This document shows positions 48,619 through 61,502 of a stretch of 64,000 nt of DNA, in pieces. The stretch covers positions 1 through 64,000 of the forward strand of contig RXIC02000091.1 of assembly GCA_003952965.2 (NCBI GenBank). Reading direction: 5' to 3'. Position numbers and translations under genes: made by a program. Origin of the DNA: Morella rubra (Eukaryota > Streptophyta > Magnoliopsida > Fagales > Myricaceae). The first letter of the stretch is position 1, and every line of letters starts with the position of its first letter. The notes under the pieces were generated by a model. The model did no database searches. It was not told the origin of the DNA and was given only the letters and a program-made list of their open reading frames with translations.

Positions 48619-50879
48619 GGCTGTGACCTAATTCGATGGGTAATCACGCGCGGTTGTGGCGAAAATGGATTCATTAATGGTAAGCTAGGTTTGATTGTTT
48701 TTAAATATTCCAGACATGCGTGTCTTAGATCTTTTAGGGTGGGAATGCGATTACTGTTTCTATGACTATCTCCCTTTTTTTTTTTGTCATGGCGTGAAAT
48801 ATGTTTGTTTCATGGAAGATTACGGAAAATGTAATTGAAATGAAAATCTAAGTTATTTTGTTTTAATCGGAGAATATTTCACAAATCTTTTTTCCCATTG
48901 GAGGAATTTTGGAGCTAGACAAAGTACGACGTCAAAGGAGAATCGGACGTCAATTACAAAGCACCTACAAATGAAAAGATCAGATAAAGGATATGTAAAA
49001 CAGGACGTACCAATTAAGAAATTAAGCAATAATAAACTAATTTATAACCACTCGGGAATATTAAAATCCGACACGAAAAATTCGGAAATATATATATTAG
49101 GACAGGAAAGTCTAGTGAACTAATTTCTCCTTGCTTATTATTTTTCTTTAGTCGTTTGACATGAGTTTGCTTCACCCAAAAAACAAAAAATTTGCTTCAC
49201 ACAAGCAAAACGTTAAAGGGTCACCCAAAAAAAAAAAAGAAAAAAAAAACGCAATATCTAAACACATTCCAACCGGCGGGCATGATCAAAATGGACTAAC
49301 AATCAAGACGTACATCAATACGCTGCGAGAGTTAATTAGCTGCTAGATCAATTAATCTCTCGACCTATATTATAATTATCCACTTCTAATTTCTAAACCT
49401 CTTGGACCAGTTAATTAGTATGAAATGCATCGAAAAACTAGAGCGGTTTTCTCTGCAGGCCACGAGTATTAAATTACATGTGCCAATCAATCGATTGCTG
49501 TACACAGAGGGGTTTTCTCCGCTAGCCAAGTTGTGACAACTATTCGAGTAATAAGTTAACTCTTCATAGATATATATATATATAGGGGTTTGTGGTTGGC
49601 CGGGTTTACCTCTTTAATTAGTGAAGGAAGGAAAGCTACTTCTATAATATTTCTAAAACAATTTTATAAGCAATAATAAATGCTATCTTTGGCATCGTTG
49701 CGATGAAAAATATAGACTAATTCTTCACTATATTGCATGCGCACAAGCGTCTTGCCTCAAACTCGTGGATAAACATCTTTGAGCAGAGTTTACTGAAAAT
49801 TTGAAAAAGATAAAACACTTTTTCTATCACTAGACCACTACCTAAGAAATCGTCAAAGTAGGATCTATGACATCATGATCTTTACAAGCTCTTTTCCCTT
49901 CTTTTCCCCCCAGTTTTTCTTCTCTCATCCGACCACGGCACGTAGACAGGTTAGCAACCTCAGAATTAATTGCTGTATATTAGTGGAGAAGGCCGTGTGG
50001 AGAGTAACAAGCAATTAGATACTTCGGGTATGTTGGATTTGGATTTCTCTAATGTACTTCACAAACCAAGTTGTGACAACTACTTAATTAATTACTTGAT
50101 TAATAAGTTATGTTTCCAATGATTAACTGGGATATGGGAATCATTCCCTCGCATAATCCAAATTATTCTGAATTTTAGAAGCAACAATCCTCAATTATTT
50201 CGCTTGTCATATTATTTTTTTCCACTGCACAGTTTCTTTTCTCGCAGTCGACGCGCGTCGTTGTCACAACTTGTACAGGTTGTTAATCAGCCAATGATAT
50301 TCTCCAATTTCTTCGATAATATTTTATGAAGGCAATTATTTCTCACATAATATATGTTGTCCTCATGAGTTCTTGTCTGGCACCCAACCCTCGGATGTAG
50401 ACAGGGTAGCAACCCTAAGAAATTGCAATGTAGGAGATGTGAGCGGGAGTAGGTCTAGAGTTTTTCGTCTAAGGGCTAATATGAGTACTAGGTCAGGATT
50501 AAAACAAGAAATAAAGAGCAATTTTTTTTCGTTTTCTTTGACGTTTATTTATTTTTTAAGCTGCCAAAGATCAGAAGAAGAAAGTCAAAGTTCAGATCCA
50601 TAAGGCAAAGAGGCAAAATGATTATTATAAACTGAATCCCTTAGTTCATCATTTGAATTCCACTGTGGATATATATATATATATATAGTACACGAATATA
50701 ACGGGGGGTGGAACTTCGATCATGGACTTTATGATGTGTCTCCAGCATGTACAAAGTCAGTATTGAATCGTAGGGGCCAATTATATATAAATAAATTTTA
50801 GGGACCAAAATTCAAAAAATACAAAAAGATCATTAAAAAAAAATATTTTTTTACTAAACAAAAAAAGTGAAAATTATCT

Positions 50880-51199
50880 AAATGGTTCCTATAGTTTCAC
50901 TTTGTTATAAATTGGTCAATGTGGTTCCAACTTCAATGATTTAGTTCCTGTGGTTACTAATACGATGCACGGGGTCTTTTTATTTACACCTCCGTTAATC
51001 CCTTAACGGAATACGTTGACATGTCAGCATTATCTAAGTATTTAAAAATGTACATGTTAACATATTCCGTCAACGGATTAATAGGGATATGAATAGAGAG
51101 ATCTCCGCGCATCATATTGGTAAACACATGGACTAAATCGTTGAAATTAAAACCATATGGACCAATTCATAACAAAAGGAAACTATAAGGACCATTTAC
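50880..51199. mobile_element. MITE/foldback element 2 (right)
   Basis: Mirror of 10,950-11,268. The adjoining A run is only 15 bases (51,203-51,217) against 42 in the left arm. Confidence 0.75.
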
Positions 51200-52146
51200 G
51201 TTAAAAAAAAAAAAAAATTCTTTTAAAAACCGCCCCCCAGCTCGATCCCTGACTCTCCAGCTTCGGCCAATAGCATGAATCTCAACCAAAGCAATTCTTA
51301 GACCATCCCAGCCATCAACTATATGCACAACGATCGAGGCCGCAATTCCCTAATTTCAATGTGAATACCAGTGCTGCAACCCCCGCAGGTCACGAAATTC
51401 GCGTTTCTTGAAAGTCACCTTGCCCCATCCACGTCTACTACCGAGTGTGGAAGGGAATTAACCGTACACTTTGATTGCTTCTTCATATCTCTTATATATG
51501 CTGCAGATGTGTGCTCTCCCGCTATGTAATCTTAATTATAGGGAGAGTAGCCAAATAAAAGAACATATATGTTGAAAGATTACATGCAATCAAGAAATAG
51601 CTTACTTATGGGTATATTGACCTTTTGAAGCATTCAAGGATTTGATTGCTATGAAAGGTAATTGTAATGACAAAGGATCTTGGTTTTCACAGCAGGGAAG
51701 TTCGCAAAAGCTGACTGCAGGTGATGCCCTAAGTAATAAGAAAAGAATGGTATAGATGTCAAGTCTCAGATTGGTTCTTTACTAGGCGGAAATGAAATTT
51801 ATAGCGATAATTTAAAAGGACTTCAAAAGTAATTTTGACTAGGCTTTTTAAAGTTAAATGGCATATATGATCACTGTTGTCTTTGGGTTCTTTTAACTTG
51901 AATTATGTGATCAAAGATTATTTATTTTATGATAACTGATTTTTACCTTTAAAATTTCTTCAATTTTTACTAATTTTAAGCATGGAAGTAATGATCTCTA
52001 ACCCCTAGGTTTACGTGAATATAGTTCGTAGCTAGGAAATGCTAATTAACTAGAGGTGAAACGTCCCATAGACGGTTGTTAGGGGGAAGATGTATCAGTC
52101 TGCTGAAACCACAATCACAAAACCCCATATCATGTAAACACCACAG

Positions 52147-52210
52147 TTGACTTTTCAAGAGTGGGGGAGGTGAAACGTCCCTATATAAGCAGGACGTACC
52201 TCTATATAAG
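52147..52210 (+). promoter_or_regulatory. BAHD B promoter (right): W-box and tandem TATA
   Basis: TTGACT at 52,147-52,152, then CTATATAAGCAGG at about 52,180 and TCTATATAAG at 52,201-52,210. The two TATA blocks lie within a short local duplication of an ACGTCC/CTATATAAGC segment. Confidence 0.65.
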
Positions 52211-52322
52211 CATGCTGGCCAATGTGGCTCGATATCCATCAGTCATCATTTTCAGCTTCCTGTAGCAGTACTAAATTACCTTTCTTTCTCTGCAGCTTCA
52301 CTTAATATCTTCAACGCGAAGA

Positions 52323-53618
52323 ATGAAGGTTGAGGTTGAAATTCTCTCTAAGGACACCATTAAACCCTCTTCCACAACCCCGGACCACCTGCGCCATTAC
52401 ACTCTCTCATTCATTGATCAAATTATCCCTCCAATTTTCATGCCCTTTGTTCTCTTTTACCCGAGAGATGCTAACCTCAGTAGCGAAGAACGCCAAGACC
52501 GGATTAAGAAATCCTTGTCCGAGGCACTGGCACGTTTTTACCCACTAGCTGGACGGGTTAAGGACAATTTCCACGTTGATTGCAACGACGAGGGCGTCCA
52601 CTACGTGGAAGCCGAGGCCACATGCACACTTTCTGAATTTCTTGAGGATCCAGACCCAGCTGAAATCAACAAGTTCCTGTCCTGTGAACTGGACGATGTC
52701 AGTGAAATACCTTTGGCAATCCAATTCACCTCCTTCGCCTGTGGTGGGTTCGTGATCGGTCTGGCCTTCGCCCACAAGGTTACGGATGCTTCTTCGTTCT
52801 TCATGTTCCTCAACAGTTGGGCTGCAATTGCTCGTGGAAGTAACGACATTGCGACTCCAAGATTCGAATCCGCCGCCATCTTCCCCCCGCTGACTTTACC
52901 CAGCCATATTAATCAAATGAGAGGGACGGGAATTAAGAACAAGATTGTGACAAAGAGATTCGTCTTTGCCTCGTCTGCAATAGAAGATCTTAGAGCAAAA
53001 TATAGCACAGACGATCGGAGCATCGAAAACCCACGTGCCACTCGTGTGGAGGCCTTATCGGCTTTCATATGGATTCGCTTCCTTGCCGCAACCCAACCAG
53101 ACCCCAGCATGCTTTACACCCTGTCCCAGATTTCGAACATACGCAAGAGGTTGGACCCGCCACTTTCTGATGAATACTTTGGAAACATGGGCCTGCCCAC
53201 CATCTCTGCGATCTCCAGGGACAATAAGGACGTGTTTCACGGCATCATTATTCCTGTAAGAGATGCCATAAGAGAAATCGACATGAATTATGTGAAACGT
53301 TTCCAAGAAAATGGTGGACAGTCTAATTTTGTAGCACAGAACACGGAAAAATTCATGAAAGGCGAGGTGGTTTCTCTGGGCATCACCAGCTTGTGTAGGT
53401 TTCCGCTATATGGAGTCGATTTCGGGTGGGGGAAGCCTGTATGGGTTGGGTCGGCAAAATTGCTTTACAAGAATTTAGTTACTTTCTTCGACACGAAGTC
53501 AGGGAATGGAATAGAGGCATGGATTAACTTGGATGAGGAAGACATGGCTAAATTTGAAGCCGACGAAGAGCTGCAGGTCTATGTTTCATCGACCACAGTT
53601 TCTCATGGCGTGACCTAA
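52323..53618 (+). CDS. BAHD acyltransferase B (right copy)
   Basis: Mirror of 8,500-9,795 with full length (431 residues), HKVTD at 151-155 and DFGWG at 366-370. Residue 161 is Met instead of Leu. A TATA box lies 113 bases before the ATG, and a second TATA-like TATATAAG lies about 20 bases further upstream, so two start sites are possible. A TTGACT W-box core sits at 52,147-52,152. It is flanked by genes C and A in the same orientation, the arrangement expected of a tandem array. Confidence 0.92.
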   Translation: MKVEVEILSKDTIKPSSTTPDHLRHYTLSFIDQIIPPIFMPFVLFYPRDANLSSEERQDRIKKSLSEALARFYPLAGRVKDNFHVDCNDEGVHYVEAEATCTLSEFLEDPDPAEINKFLSCELDDVSEIPLAIQFTSFACGGFVIGLAFAHKVTDASSFFMFLNSWAAIARGSNDIATPRFESAAIFPPLTLPSHINQMRGTGIKNKIVTKRFVFASSAIEDLRAKYSTDDRSIENPRATRVEALSAFIWIRFLAATQPDPSMLYTLSQISNIRKRLDPPLSDEYFGNMGLPTISAISRDNKDVFHGIIIPVRDAIREIDMNYVKRFQENGGQSNFVAQNTEKFMKGEVVSLGITSLCRFPLYGVDFGWGKPVWVGSAKLLYKNLVTFFDTKSGNGIEAWINLDEEDMAKFEADEELQVYVSSTTVSHGVT

Positions 53619-54981
53619 TTGGATGGTTAGTCGCGGTTGCGGCTAAAATGGCTTCAATGTTAAGAAGTTTGGTTTGACAAAGAAATGTTTTAAATCTTTC
53701 AGTGTATCGTGCCTTAGATGTTTTAGCGAGGAGTACTACTCTCTCGTTTCTTCTTTCTTAGGTTGACGTGAAATTATTAATTCGTTTCGTGAAAGATTGT
53801 TGAAATAAAATGTAATATTCACGAAGCAAAAATCAAACTTGTCAGGTTCCAATTGGAGTATGAAGCAAAAGTTTCTTTGCCGTGCGTGGGAGGAGTTTTC
53901 GAACTAGACCAAGCAGAAATAAAGCCCATATGAACAAAGAAAAAGAAAGATACAAAGCACATGTAAATAAATTTACCACTGATCAGAGGAATAAAATCAG
54001 ACAATATGAAAAATTGTGCATGTATCAGGATAGGAAGAGGCTTGTTTAAGTACTATCTTCTCCTGGCTATTTACGGCCTTTTCTCATTCGTTTGGTGGTA
54101 TATAAGCTAGGGATTTTAACATTAATTTGGTGATATTTGTTATACCATATTATTATAAGAAGAAACTTTACATGCATGATCCGAAGAGTTTAGGCTTTTG
54201 GGCATTAGATGATGGTTCAAATTGTGTGGTTTTGATAAGTTCGAACGCACGTACATTTACCCTATTCTACCTCCCCATTGAAAATGTCAAATTCTTTACC
54301 TAAAAAGTGATAGAATTACGTTTGATTTAGTTTATAAGGAGGCACGTTTGAGAATATAATTAAAATAATTTACATACAACTATTAGAGAAAAAATGATTT
54401 TTTCTTAATTAACAGTAAAATAATATATTTTATAAAAAATTTAATTATTTTTAAAATAAAGTACATAAAATTATAAATATATATAAAACATATATCAAGA
54501 TAATAAAGCTGGGAAGATGATAAAAAAGAGAGAGAGTGCAGGTTCAAGTGCTGCCAGAGAATGAGAAATTAAGAAAGTAGATTACCTTCTTTTAAAAGAA
54601 TCACTTTAAGTAAATTAATGCTTCGTCTTGTCCTTGACCAATGCTGTTTTCAGTTTGACTAAATTTTACCAACCTTCTTGAATACCGGAAAGTTGTGGAA
54701 AGTAGGGAAAACACATTTCGAATTCTTTTTTATGATGAGACAAATGAAGCCTAAGAAAATTAAGAGTATCGAAAATTTATTCTTCCTTTTCTATATATAT
54801 ATATATATATTCTCCCTCACCCCAACAAACAAAACACAAAAGAAGGAGAGTATCGCACCTCCATGCATGGACGTCTCAAAAACGTCCCAAACCACTTACG
54901 TTGATGACAATAATATCGACCAAATTACGAAGTAGCATGAATTATAAAATGGTTGTTACTTTTTTTTTTTTTTTGACGCAG

Positions 54982-55049
54982 ATGATCCCTTCATTTTCTT
55001 ACTGAGAGTGGTTTCCACTTATCAGTAAGAAAATGAATTAAGGGATCAT
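54982..55049. repeat. Short perfect-arm hairpin (right)
   Basis: Mirror of 7,063-7,129; the stem halves are unchanged. Confidence 0.75.
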
Positions 55050-55958
55050 GAGAGTGGTGATAGTTCCGAATCAAGGTTTACTTTCTTTAAGAATTGGACT
55101 TTTATATTTCCTCAATATAAGGGTCGCCATTTTTATAGAATTTGTAAACTGACTATTTGCATGTTGGGAACTTTTTTTTATGTAGTACTAAGAGCTGAGA
55201 TTCTCTTAGAGAAAGCAAATCCATATCAACAAATTATAATTATCTACCGTTCTCATCTAAAAAGATAGACACAATATATAAATTATATACTATTTAATAT
55301 TATTATATAAAGTGTCAGACAGTGTAGGCCTTACACTATTTTCTCTCCAAATTTCAAGATGCAATTGAATGGCAGAGGATTCTAGTCCATATATCAACAT
55401 GTTTCGTTATTATTTTTAATACTTGGTGAGAAAGCATTCTTTTTGTGTACCAAGGACACTTCTAATTACAAAAAACCAGAGAACCGAGTACATATCGAAA
55501 AAAAGCAGACAAATAGAATAATAGATCCTGGACAGCTATAAACTGCTTACAAAACCCAACAAATATTGTTAAATATTCATGAGCGTCTCAAGCTCCTTGC
55601 CCGAAAGTAGCTTGGGACTTCCTATCGACATCCTGTAAACTAGCCACCTTGCTGAATCCGCAAACCCCCCCTCTTAACCTTCTGAATTTCCATTTCCGCC
55701 CATACTCCCAAATTATTTGGCATGAATCCCCTTGCCCTTTAGATATCTCTTCATTCTGTCCCATCGGCGCTACAGGATGGATCAACTCCTACTAGAATCG
55801 ACGTGTCTCCCTGACTCGCCAATGGAATAATTAGTTTCGCATTCTTTCACAATTTCCGTTTACATTTTTAAGATGAGCAACCTTTTCTCCTTTTCTTCGA
55901 TCCTAGACTACGTTCTCACCTCGATAAGACTGAGCCTCAAGTTCTAGCTATCCTTTCT

Positions 55959-56040
55959 CTCACCCGACTATCGGATGTGGACAGAGTAGCAACCTGATCA
56001 GAAATTGTTCTATATTATTGTAGAAGGCGTGGGGAGGAAC
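55959..56040 (+). repeat. BAHD-unit flank repeat (right, upstream of A)
   Basis: Plus-strand form with CACCCGACTATCGGATGT, GACAGAGTAGCAACC and TAGAAGGCGTGG blocks, about 2.5 kb upstream of the BAHD A start. Related copies are at 49,922-50,000, 50,381-50,445 and 63,060-63,110. Confidence 0.6.
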
Positions 56041-57427
56041 AGGTCAAGAATCTTCATGAGGATATGGAGGGTGAAGATAATGAAGAAAATTGAACAAGTG
56101 TTAGTTAACTGTATTATAGTGATCTTAAGAAGATAAAGAAGATCGTAATCTTAAACCCCAAAATAATATTCTATCTCCTAGGCCTGGATCGGACAAGTTG
56201 GCGTGAATATATTGAATCAAAATTTGAGAAAAGAAAGGGAAGCGCGGTTGTCTGAAAGCGACGTACTTACGCTGTATATATACAGTAAACATGCCCTAGC
56301 TAGTCAATTGACTGTTTTTCTTTTTGGTACATAAGCGTTAAAGTCAATCAAGTACTGCTTTTCTGCATGCGCTAATTACTAGCCTAGTCGTGAAAATTAA
56401 CTACAATTGATTGACGAGTTAAGTTGTGATTTATCGTCTCAAACGAGTCCTTAAGCCCTTAGTAACCTTGACTCCTAGTTGAGTTGAGGGTCACAAAATA
56501 AAACGAGTCCTGAATTATGGCATATCAGTGGTAGTACCTCACCAAAGGGATATTGATGAATATTGTGTGGGGCTCTCAGAAGATATTTTGGCAACTTGAG
56601 AATCTGGTCGTTTTTTTTTTTTTGGTGTATTTTCTTTGTTTGTCCTTTGTGCAGCCCACTTGCTTGTATTTTGGAGACACGGATTGTTTGCACACTGAGA
56701 TGCCCCTTGTAGGGGAAAGATGACCTTGTCTTGAAGGGCTAGGCCCAGGTTTTGTACAGCTACCTCGTAAAATCAATAGACTTACCAATTTTTATTTATT
56801 TTATTTTTTTGTCAATATACTCACCAATTACTCATAAAAGCATCTAGCTTAGAACCCATTTAAGAAGTACCTTGATACTGCTGCCCACAGGAAGGAAGAA
56901 AAAAAAAAAAAAAAACTTACAGCTAGCCAACCTCATGATCAGCTGCGGAGTCAATACGAAAGAGATAGGTTTTCAGGCCAGCTGGTATATATATATATAG
57001 GTTCGATTAGTATAAATTCCAGTGTATTCGATCGTTTAGCAAATTCTTTGAAAATATTTTTTGAGGGAGGAGATTGTAACAGCGAATTTTCTTATATTAT
57101 TGATACTAATTTTTTTTTCAAATTTCGAAATTTGATTTTATTTGAAAATATTATCCTTTAAATGTCTTTAAATTTTTAAAGAAAAGATATAACTAAGAAG
57201 TTTTGAATTTTAAATATTCTTGAGCATATTTAACTTTAAATTGATAGCAACCTAATATTATCTAAATTTTTATAAGACAATATTCTTCGAAGGGATTGCA
57301 ATCCAGTCTTTGACAAATTTTCGTTATTCGCAATAAAGTGTTATGTGCAACTTCCAAGCCAGCTACATATATATCTCGAAAAAGCAGCAAAATAGATCCC
57401 CGCCAGCTATTATAAGCTGTTTATTAT

Positions 57428-57930
57428 AAATGTTTAATGACTATTCTCATCATTTTTAAAAACTTGTCGTTAAGTTTTCACGTTTATCACACAGAGTCCA
57501 TAAGTTTTATGATGTTGCAAAATAGTCATTTCATCCACTTCTGTTAGCAAATTGTCAATTGATGGCCCTACACGTTATAACCAACTAGAAAATGAAACAT
57601 GTAAAAAAATTTATTTAAAAATGCCATGTCATTTTTTTATTAACGAAATTAACTGAATTTATTTTTTTTTTGTATTTTATATTTTAGTTTACTGGTTTAG
57701 CTCCATAAAATTAACATGGCATTTTTAAATAAGTTTTTTACACGTCATTTTCTGATTGGTCATGAAGTGTAGTACCGTTAGTTGACAAGGCAATTCGCTA
57801 ACACAAGTAGACAGAAGTACCATTTTGACAACATCATAAAATTCATGGACTATGTGTGATAAACACGAAAACCTAAGAATGAATTTTTAAAAGTGATGAA
57901 AACCCAAGAACTAAAATGGTTATTAACCTT
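57428..57930. mobile_element. MITE/foldback element 1 (right)
   Basis: Mirror of 4,171-4,681 with the same long terminal inverted repeats. The central AT-rich part near 57,630-57,680 differs from the left copy by several short indels. Confidence 0.7.
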
Positions 57931-58200
57931 ATGATAAAACCCAAGAAATGTTAACAACTATACCGTCCCAACGAGCTCCATGCATATATGACTGCATCAT
58001 GTGCGTCTTCCTGGAGACAATCTCGCCAAAATCTAATTTTGAAATATTTTCAGTGTTAACAAAACACTAGAAAATCAATCATTTTTCTCAGAAAATATTT
58101 TCAGTTTAGAACATTTTCCTATTTTTCCTCATTTTCATGAAAACATACGCAGCTTAGTGGGCTAAAGAACAATTTCCAAACTCCATAGTAAACAGCATAG

Positions 58201-58372
58201 TTGACTTTTTAGGAATGGAAAACGATTTGTTTGTTTGTTTTTTTTGTAACCGAGTGGGACATGAGTGTGATAAAAGAATACATTTTTTTTTCCCTAAATA
58301 AACCAACATTGCATTGACTGAAACAAAGAATACAAGTAGTTATGATGGAATAACAGCAATACCTCTTTATAA
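58201..58372 (+). promoter_or_regulatory. BAHD A promoter (right): W-box and TATA
   Basis: TTGACT at 58,201-58,206 (core recognised by WRKY factors, by established knowledge) and TTTATAAAC at 58,364-58,372, about 115 bases before the ATG. Confidence 0.6.
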
Positions 58373-58485
58373 ACATGTTGGCTTTCCATCAGCCTATGCC
58401 AAGAGTCCTTATTTTCAGCGCCTCCCGAAACGGTACTAAACCCTTGTCTCTTTAGGCAACTTGGCGATATTTTTTACGGAAAAAA

Positions 58486-59775
58486 ATGAAGGTTGAGGTC
58501 GAAATTCTCTCCAAGCACACCATGATCAAACCCTCTGCCGCAACCCCGGCCCACCTGCGCCACTACACCCTCTCCTTCATTGATCAAATTATCCCTCCAA
58601 TTTTCACGCCTTTCGTTCTCTTCTACCCGAGAGATGCTAATCTCAGCAACGAAGAACGCGTGGACCAGATTAAGAAATCCTTGTCCGAGGCCCTGACACA
58701 TTTTTACCCACTAGCGGGACGGGTCAAGGACAATTCTCACGTTGATTGCGACGACGAGGGCGCTCACTTCGTGGAAGCCAAGGCCACATGCACACTTACC
58801 GAATTTCTTGAGGACCCAAAACCAGCTGAAATCAACAAATTCCTACCATTTGAGCTGGATGAGGTCAATGAAATACCTTTCGCGGTCCAAGTCACCGCCT
58901 TCGCCTGTGGTGGGATCGTGGTCGGTCTGACGTTCGCCCACAAGGTCTCGGATGCTTCCTCCTTATTCTTCTTCCTCAACAGTTGGGCGGCTATTGGTCG
59001 TGGAAGTAGCGACATTGCGACTCCGCGATTCGACACCGCTACTATCTTCCCGCCGGTAACTTTACCTAGCTATACTCTGCCGAGAGGTACGGACAAGGAC
59101 AAGATCGTGATAAAGAGATTCGTCTTTGACTCAGCTGCAATAGCAACTCTTAGGGCCAAGTACAGTACAGAAGATCCGAACATTCAAAACCCACGCTCCA
59201 GTCGTGTGGAGGCGTTATCGGCTTTCATATGGAGTCGCTTCCTTGCCGCAACAGAACTAGACTCCAATATGCCATACAGCCTGTGTCACGTAGGGAACCT
59301 ACGCAAGAGGTTGGATCCGCCACTTTCTGATAATTACTTTGGAAACATGAGCCTGCCCTCAGGCTATGCCACCTCCAGGGAAACTGAGGATGGGTTTCAC
59401 GGCATTATCATTCCGATGAGAGATGCCATAAATAAACTAGACGGGAATTATGTGAAGAGTTTCCAAAAGAGTACTCTTGGGGGCTCGAATTTTACAGTAC
59501 AGAAACACGAAAATTACAAAAGAGGAGAGGTGGTTTCGATGAGCATCACTAGCTTGTGCAGGTTTCCCGTGTATGATATCGATTTCGGGTGGGGGAAGCC
59601 TGTATGGGTTGGCTGGGCTAAATTGCTGTACAAGAATCTAGTTGTTTTCTTGGACACAAAGTCAGGAGGTGGAATAGAGGTATGGATTAACCTAGAGGAG
59701 GAAGACATGGCTAAATTTGAAGTCGACGAGGAGCTGCTGGCTTACGTTTCATCGGCCAAAGTTTCTGCGATTTAG
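58486..59775 (+). CDS. BAHD acyltransferase A (intact right copy)
   Basis: Single-exon gene for 429 residues, typical for the family (about 430-460). HKVSD (His152 to Asp156) is the catalytic motif; DFGWG (366-370) is the structural motif near the C-terminus. The start ATG is followed by the KVEVEILS opening shared with BAHD B, and lies about 115 bases after a TATA box at 58,364-58,372. The enzyme would transfer an acyl group from an acyl-CoA to an alcohol; substrates cannot be read from sequence. Its sequence is closest to BAHD B and C, so it arose by tandem duplication. It has Lys112 where the left copy has Asn. Confidence 0.92.
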   Translation: MKVEVEILSKHTMIKPSAATPAHLRHYTLSFIDQIIPPIFTPFVLFYPRDANLSNEERVDQIKKSLSEALTHFYPLAGRVKDNSHVDCDDEGAHFVEAKATCTLTEFLEDPKPAEINKFLPFELDEVNEIPFAVQVTAFACGGIVVGLTFAHKVSDASSLFFFLNSWAAIGRGSSDIATPRFDTATIFPPVTLPSYTLPRGTDKDKIVIKRFVFDSAAIATLRAKYSTEDPNIQNPRSSRVEALSAFIWSRFLAATELDSNMPYSLCHVGNLRKRLDPPLSDNYFGNMSLPSGYATSRETEDGFHGIIIPMRDAINKLDGNYVKSFQKSTLGGSNFTVQKHENYKRGEVVSMSITSLCRFPVYDIDFGWGKPVWVGWAKLLYKNLVVFLDTKSGGGIEVWINLEEEDMAKFEVDEELLAYVSSAKVSAI

Positions 59776-60479
59776 GCCAGCTTTGACCCAAATGATGGCA
59801 TATGTATAGTCAGGGCCGTGACTATACCTGCTATGAAATCTTTAAAATTCCTGTTATTCATTCAGATACGTTTCCCAGTCTTTCATGAGAGTACATTTCT
59901 TCGATCGTTTGGCATGGAATGAAATAAGATATATATTTCTTGCTTGTTTTATTAAATGTAAGTGTGAAATAAAAAAAATTTGTTTTATGAAAAGAAAAAA
60001 GAATAAATGTTATCCCTTTTAGGTGATTAAATGTCCCTGAAAAGAAAAAAAAAAAAAAAAAAAAAAAGATTAAAGGTCCCCTTCTCGACATGATTAATTT
60101 TTAATTGTACTTCACACTCTTCCTGAGATTTTTTTTTTCAATCAAAACCTCGTTTTATTCCAAACAAACATCCGCTAAAGAAGATTAGTTCCAGCATACA
60201 ATTAGGAAAGTGATGCGCCTTTTTATTTGTATCGCGATATACATGAAAAGCCTTCAAACACTGCAACCCACCACACTCTCCCTGAGATTTGTAATATAAA
60301 GGAGTTGATCAGCAATGCTCATATATATAATAAAGTAAATAATTTAGCTAAAGGAAGAAAAATAAAACAACAAAAAAGAACTTACAGCCATCCTGAGCGG
60401 CAGCGTTGGTGTGGCCCGTTTCACAAATTAAAGCGCGGCCCAACCTAGATTCAAGGTTTTATTATTTTCTTTATTAACG

Positions 60480-60760
60480 GCTACAAAGCCCAGCCCTGTG
60501 TGCTCTCACCTTTGTTAATCTTTCGTAAAAACAGTGGCTGCGGTGACAGCCTAGAAACACGACCAAAGCAATTTGAAGACCATCCCACAGGTCACACACA
60601 GCAAGTGCCATTATTGGGCTGGAATAGAAAAATAAAAAAGAATCCGTCACGTAGTGCTACCCCTGAACGCCAGGAGAGGGCTAATAATTTACCCCATCCC
60701 ATATCTACTTCCTAGTGGGGACGGGACCCACTTTGAATATTTGTCATTCTTTCTCCATCT
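60480..60760. repeat. Paralogous BAHD-unit flank (right, relic)
   Basis: Mirror of 1,270-1,560; related segments lie at about 51,240-51,480 (B) and 46,440-46,880 (C). Confidence 0.5.
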
Positions 60761-61258
60761 CGTGTTCGGAGAGTGCTATCCTACTATGTATTAATCTAAA
60801 TTGTAGGGACGGTGGCCAAATAAATTAACATGCCGAGAAGTTCTACTTAGAGATTGAATTAGTAGTTAAGACGTGGACCTTAGTGGTATGTTCCATCTAA
60901 AGTTTTAAATTCAAAATTTCGTAAGTACTACTAATCCTTTAAGACTACCTCAAAACTTTTGGCTTGATGACTCCATAGACCTCGAAATTATAAAGTGAAT
61001 ACCAACCCTTTCACACATCGGGTCTTGAGTTGGGAAGAGACAATCTATTTCTCTCATGGATTGTTGAGTCCCATATTTGTTGGTAAACCTGGACTCTGAT
61101 ATCAGTGTTGGGTGGTCTTGGACCTTCTCAACCTTAAAAGCTATAGCTCAAGATTTCTACAATTGATGTGAGATTAATCCAAACAGTTGTCCTAGTAGGG
61201 AAGTTTGCATTTTTCTACAATAGATTGGTCTGAATTTACTAAATAAAAAACTTCTCTC

Positions 61259-61502
61259 CCATGTCCTGTGGTGGGATTGTGATCGCTCTGGCCTTCGCCC
61301 ACAGGCAAGGTCTCGGATATGTCCTCCTCCTTCTTGATCCTCAACAGTTGGGCTGCTATTGCTCTTGGTAGTGGCGACATCGCGCTCAAACAAGGTCTCG
61401 GATGGATTAATCTGGATGCGGATCGAAGACATGGCTAGACTTGAAGTCGACCAGGATCTGCAGCTGACTTATGCTTCATCGACCAAAGTTCCTGAGATTT
61501 AG
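61259..61502 (+). pseudogene. BAHD acyltransferase relic (right copy)
   Basis: Mirror copy of the relic at 557-801, with the same internal deletion joining the active-site region to the C-terminal tail and the same terminal TAG. Because both arms share the lesion, the gene was already dead before the two copies separated. Isolated differences from the left copy exist. Confidence 0.85.
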
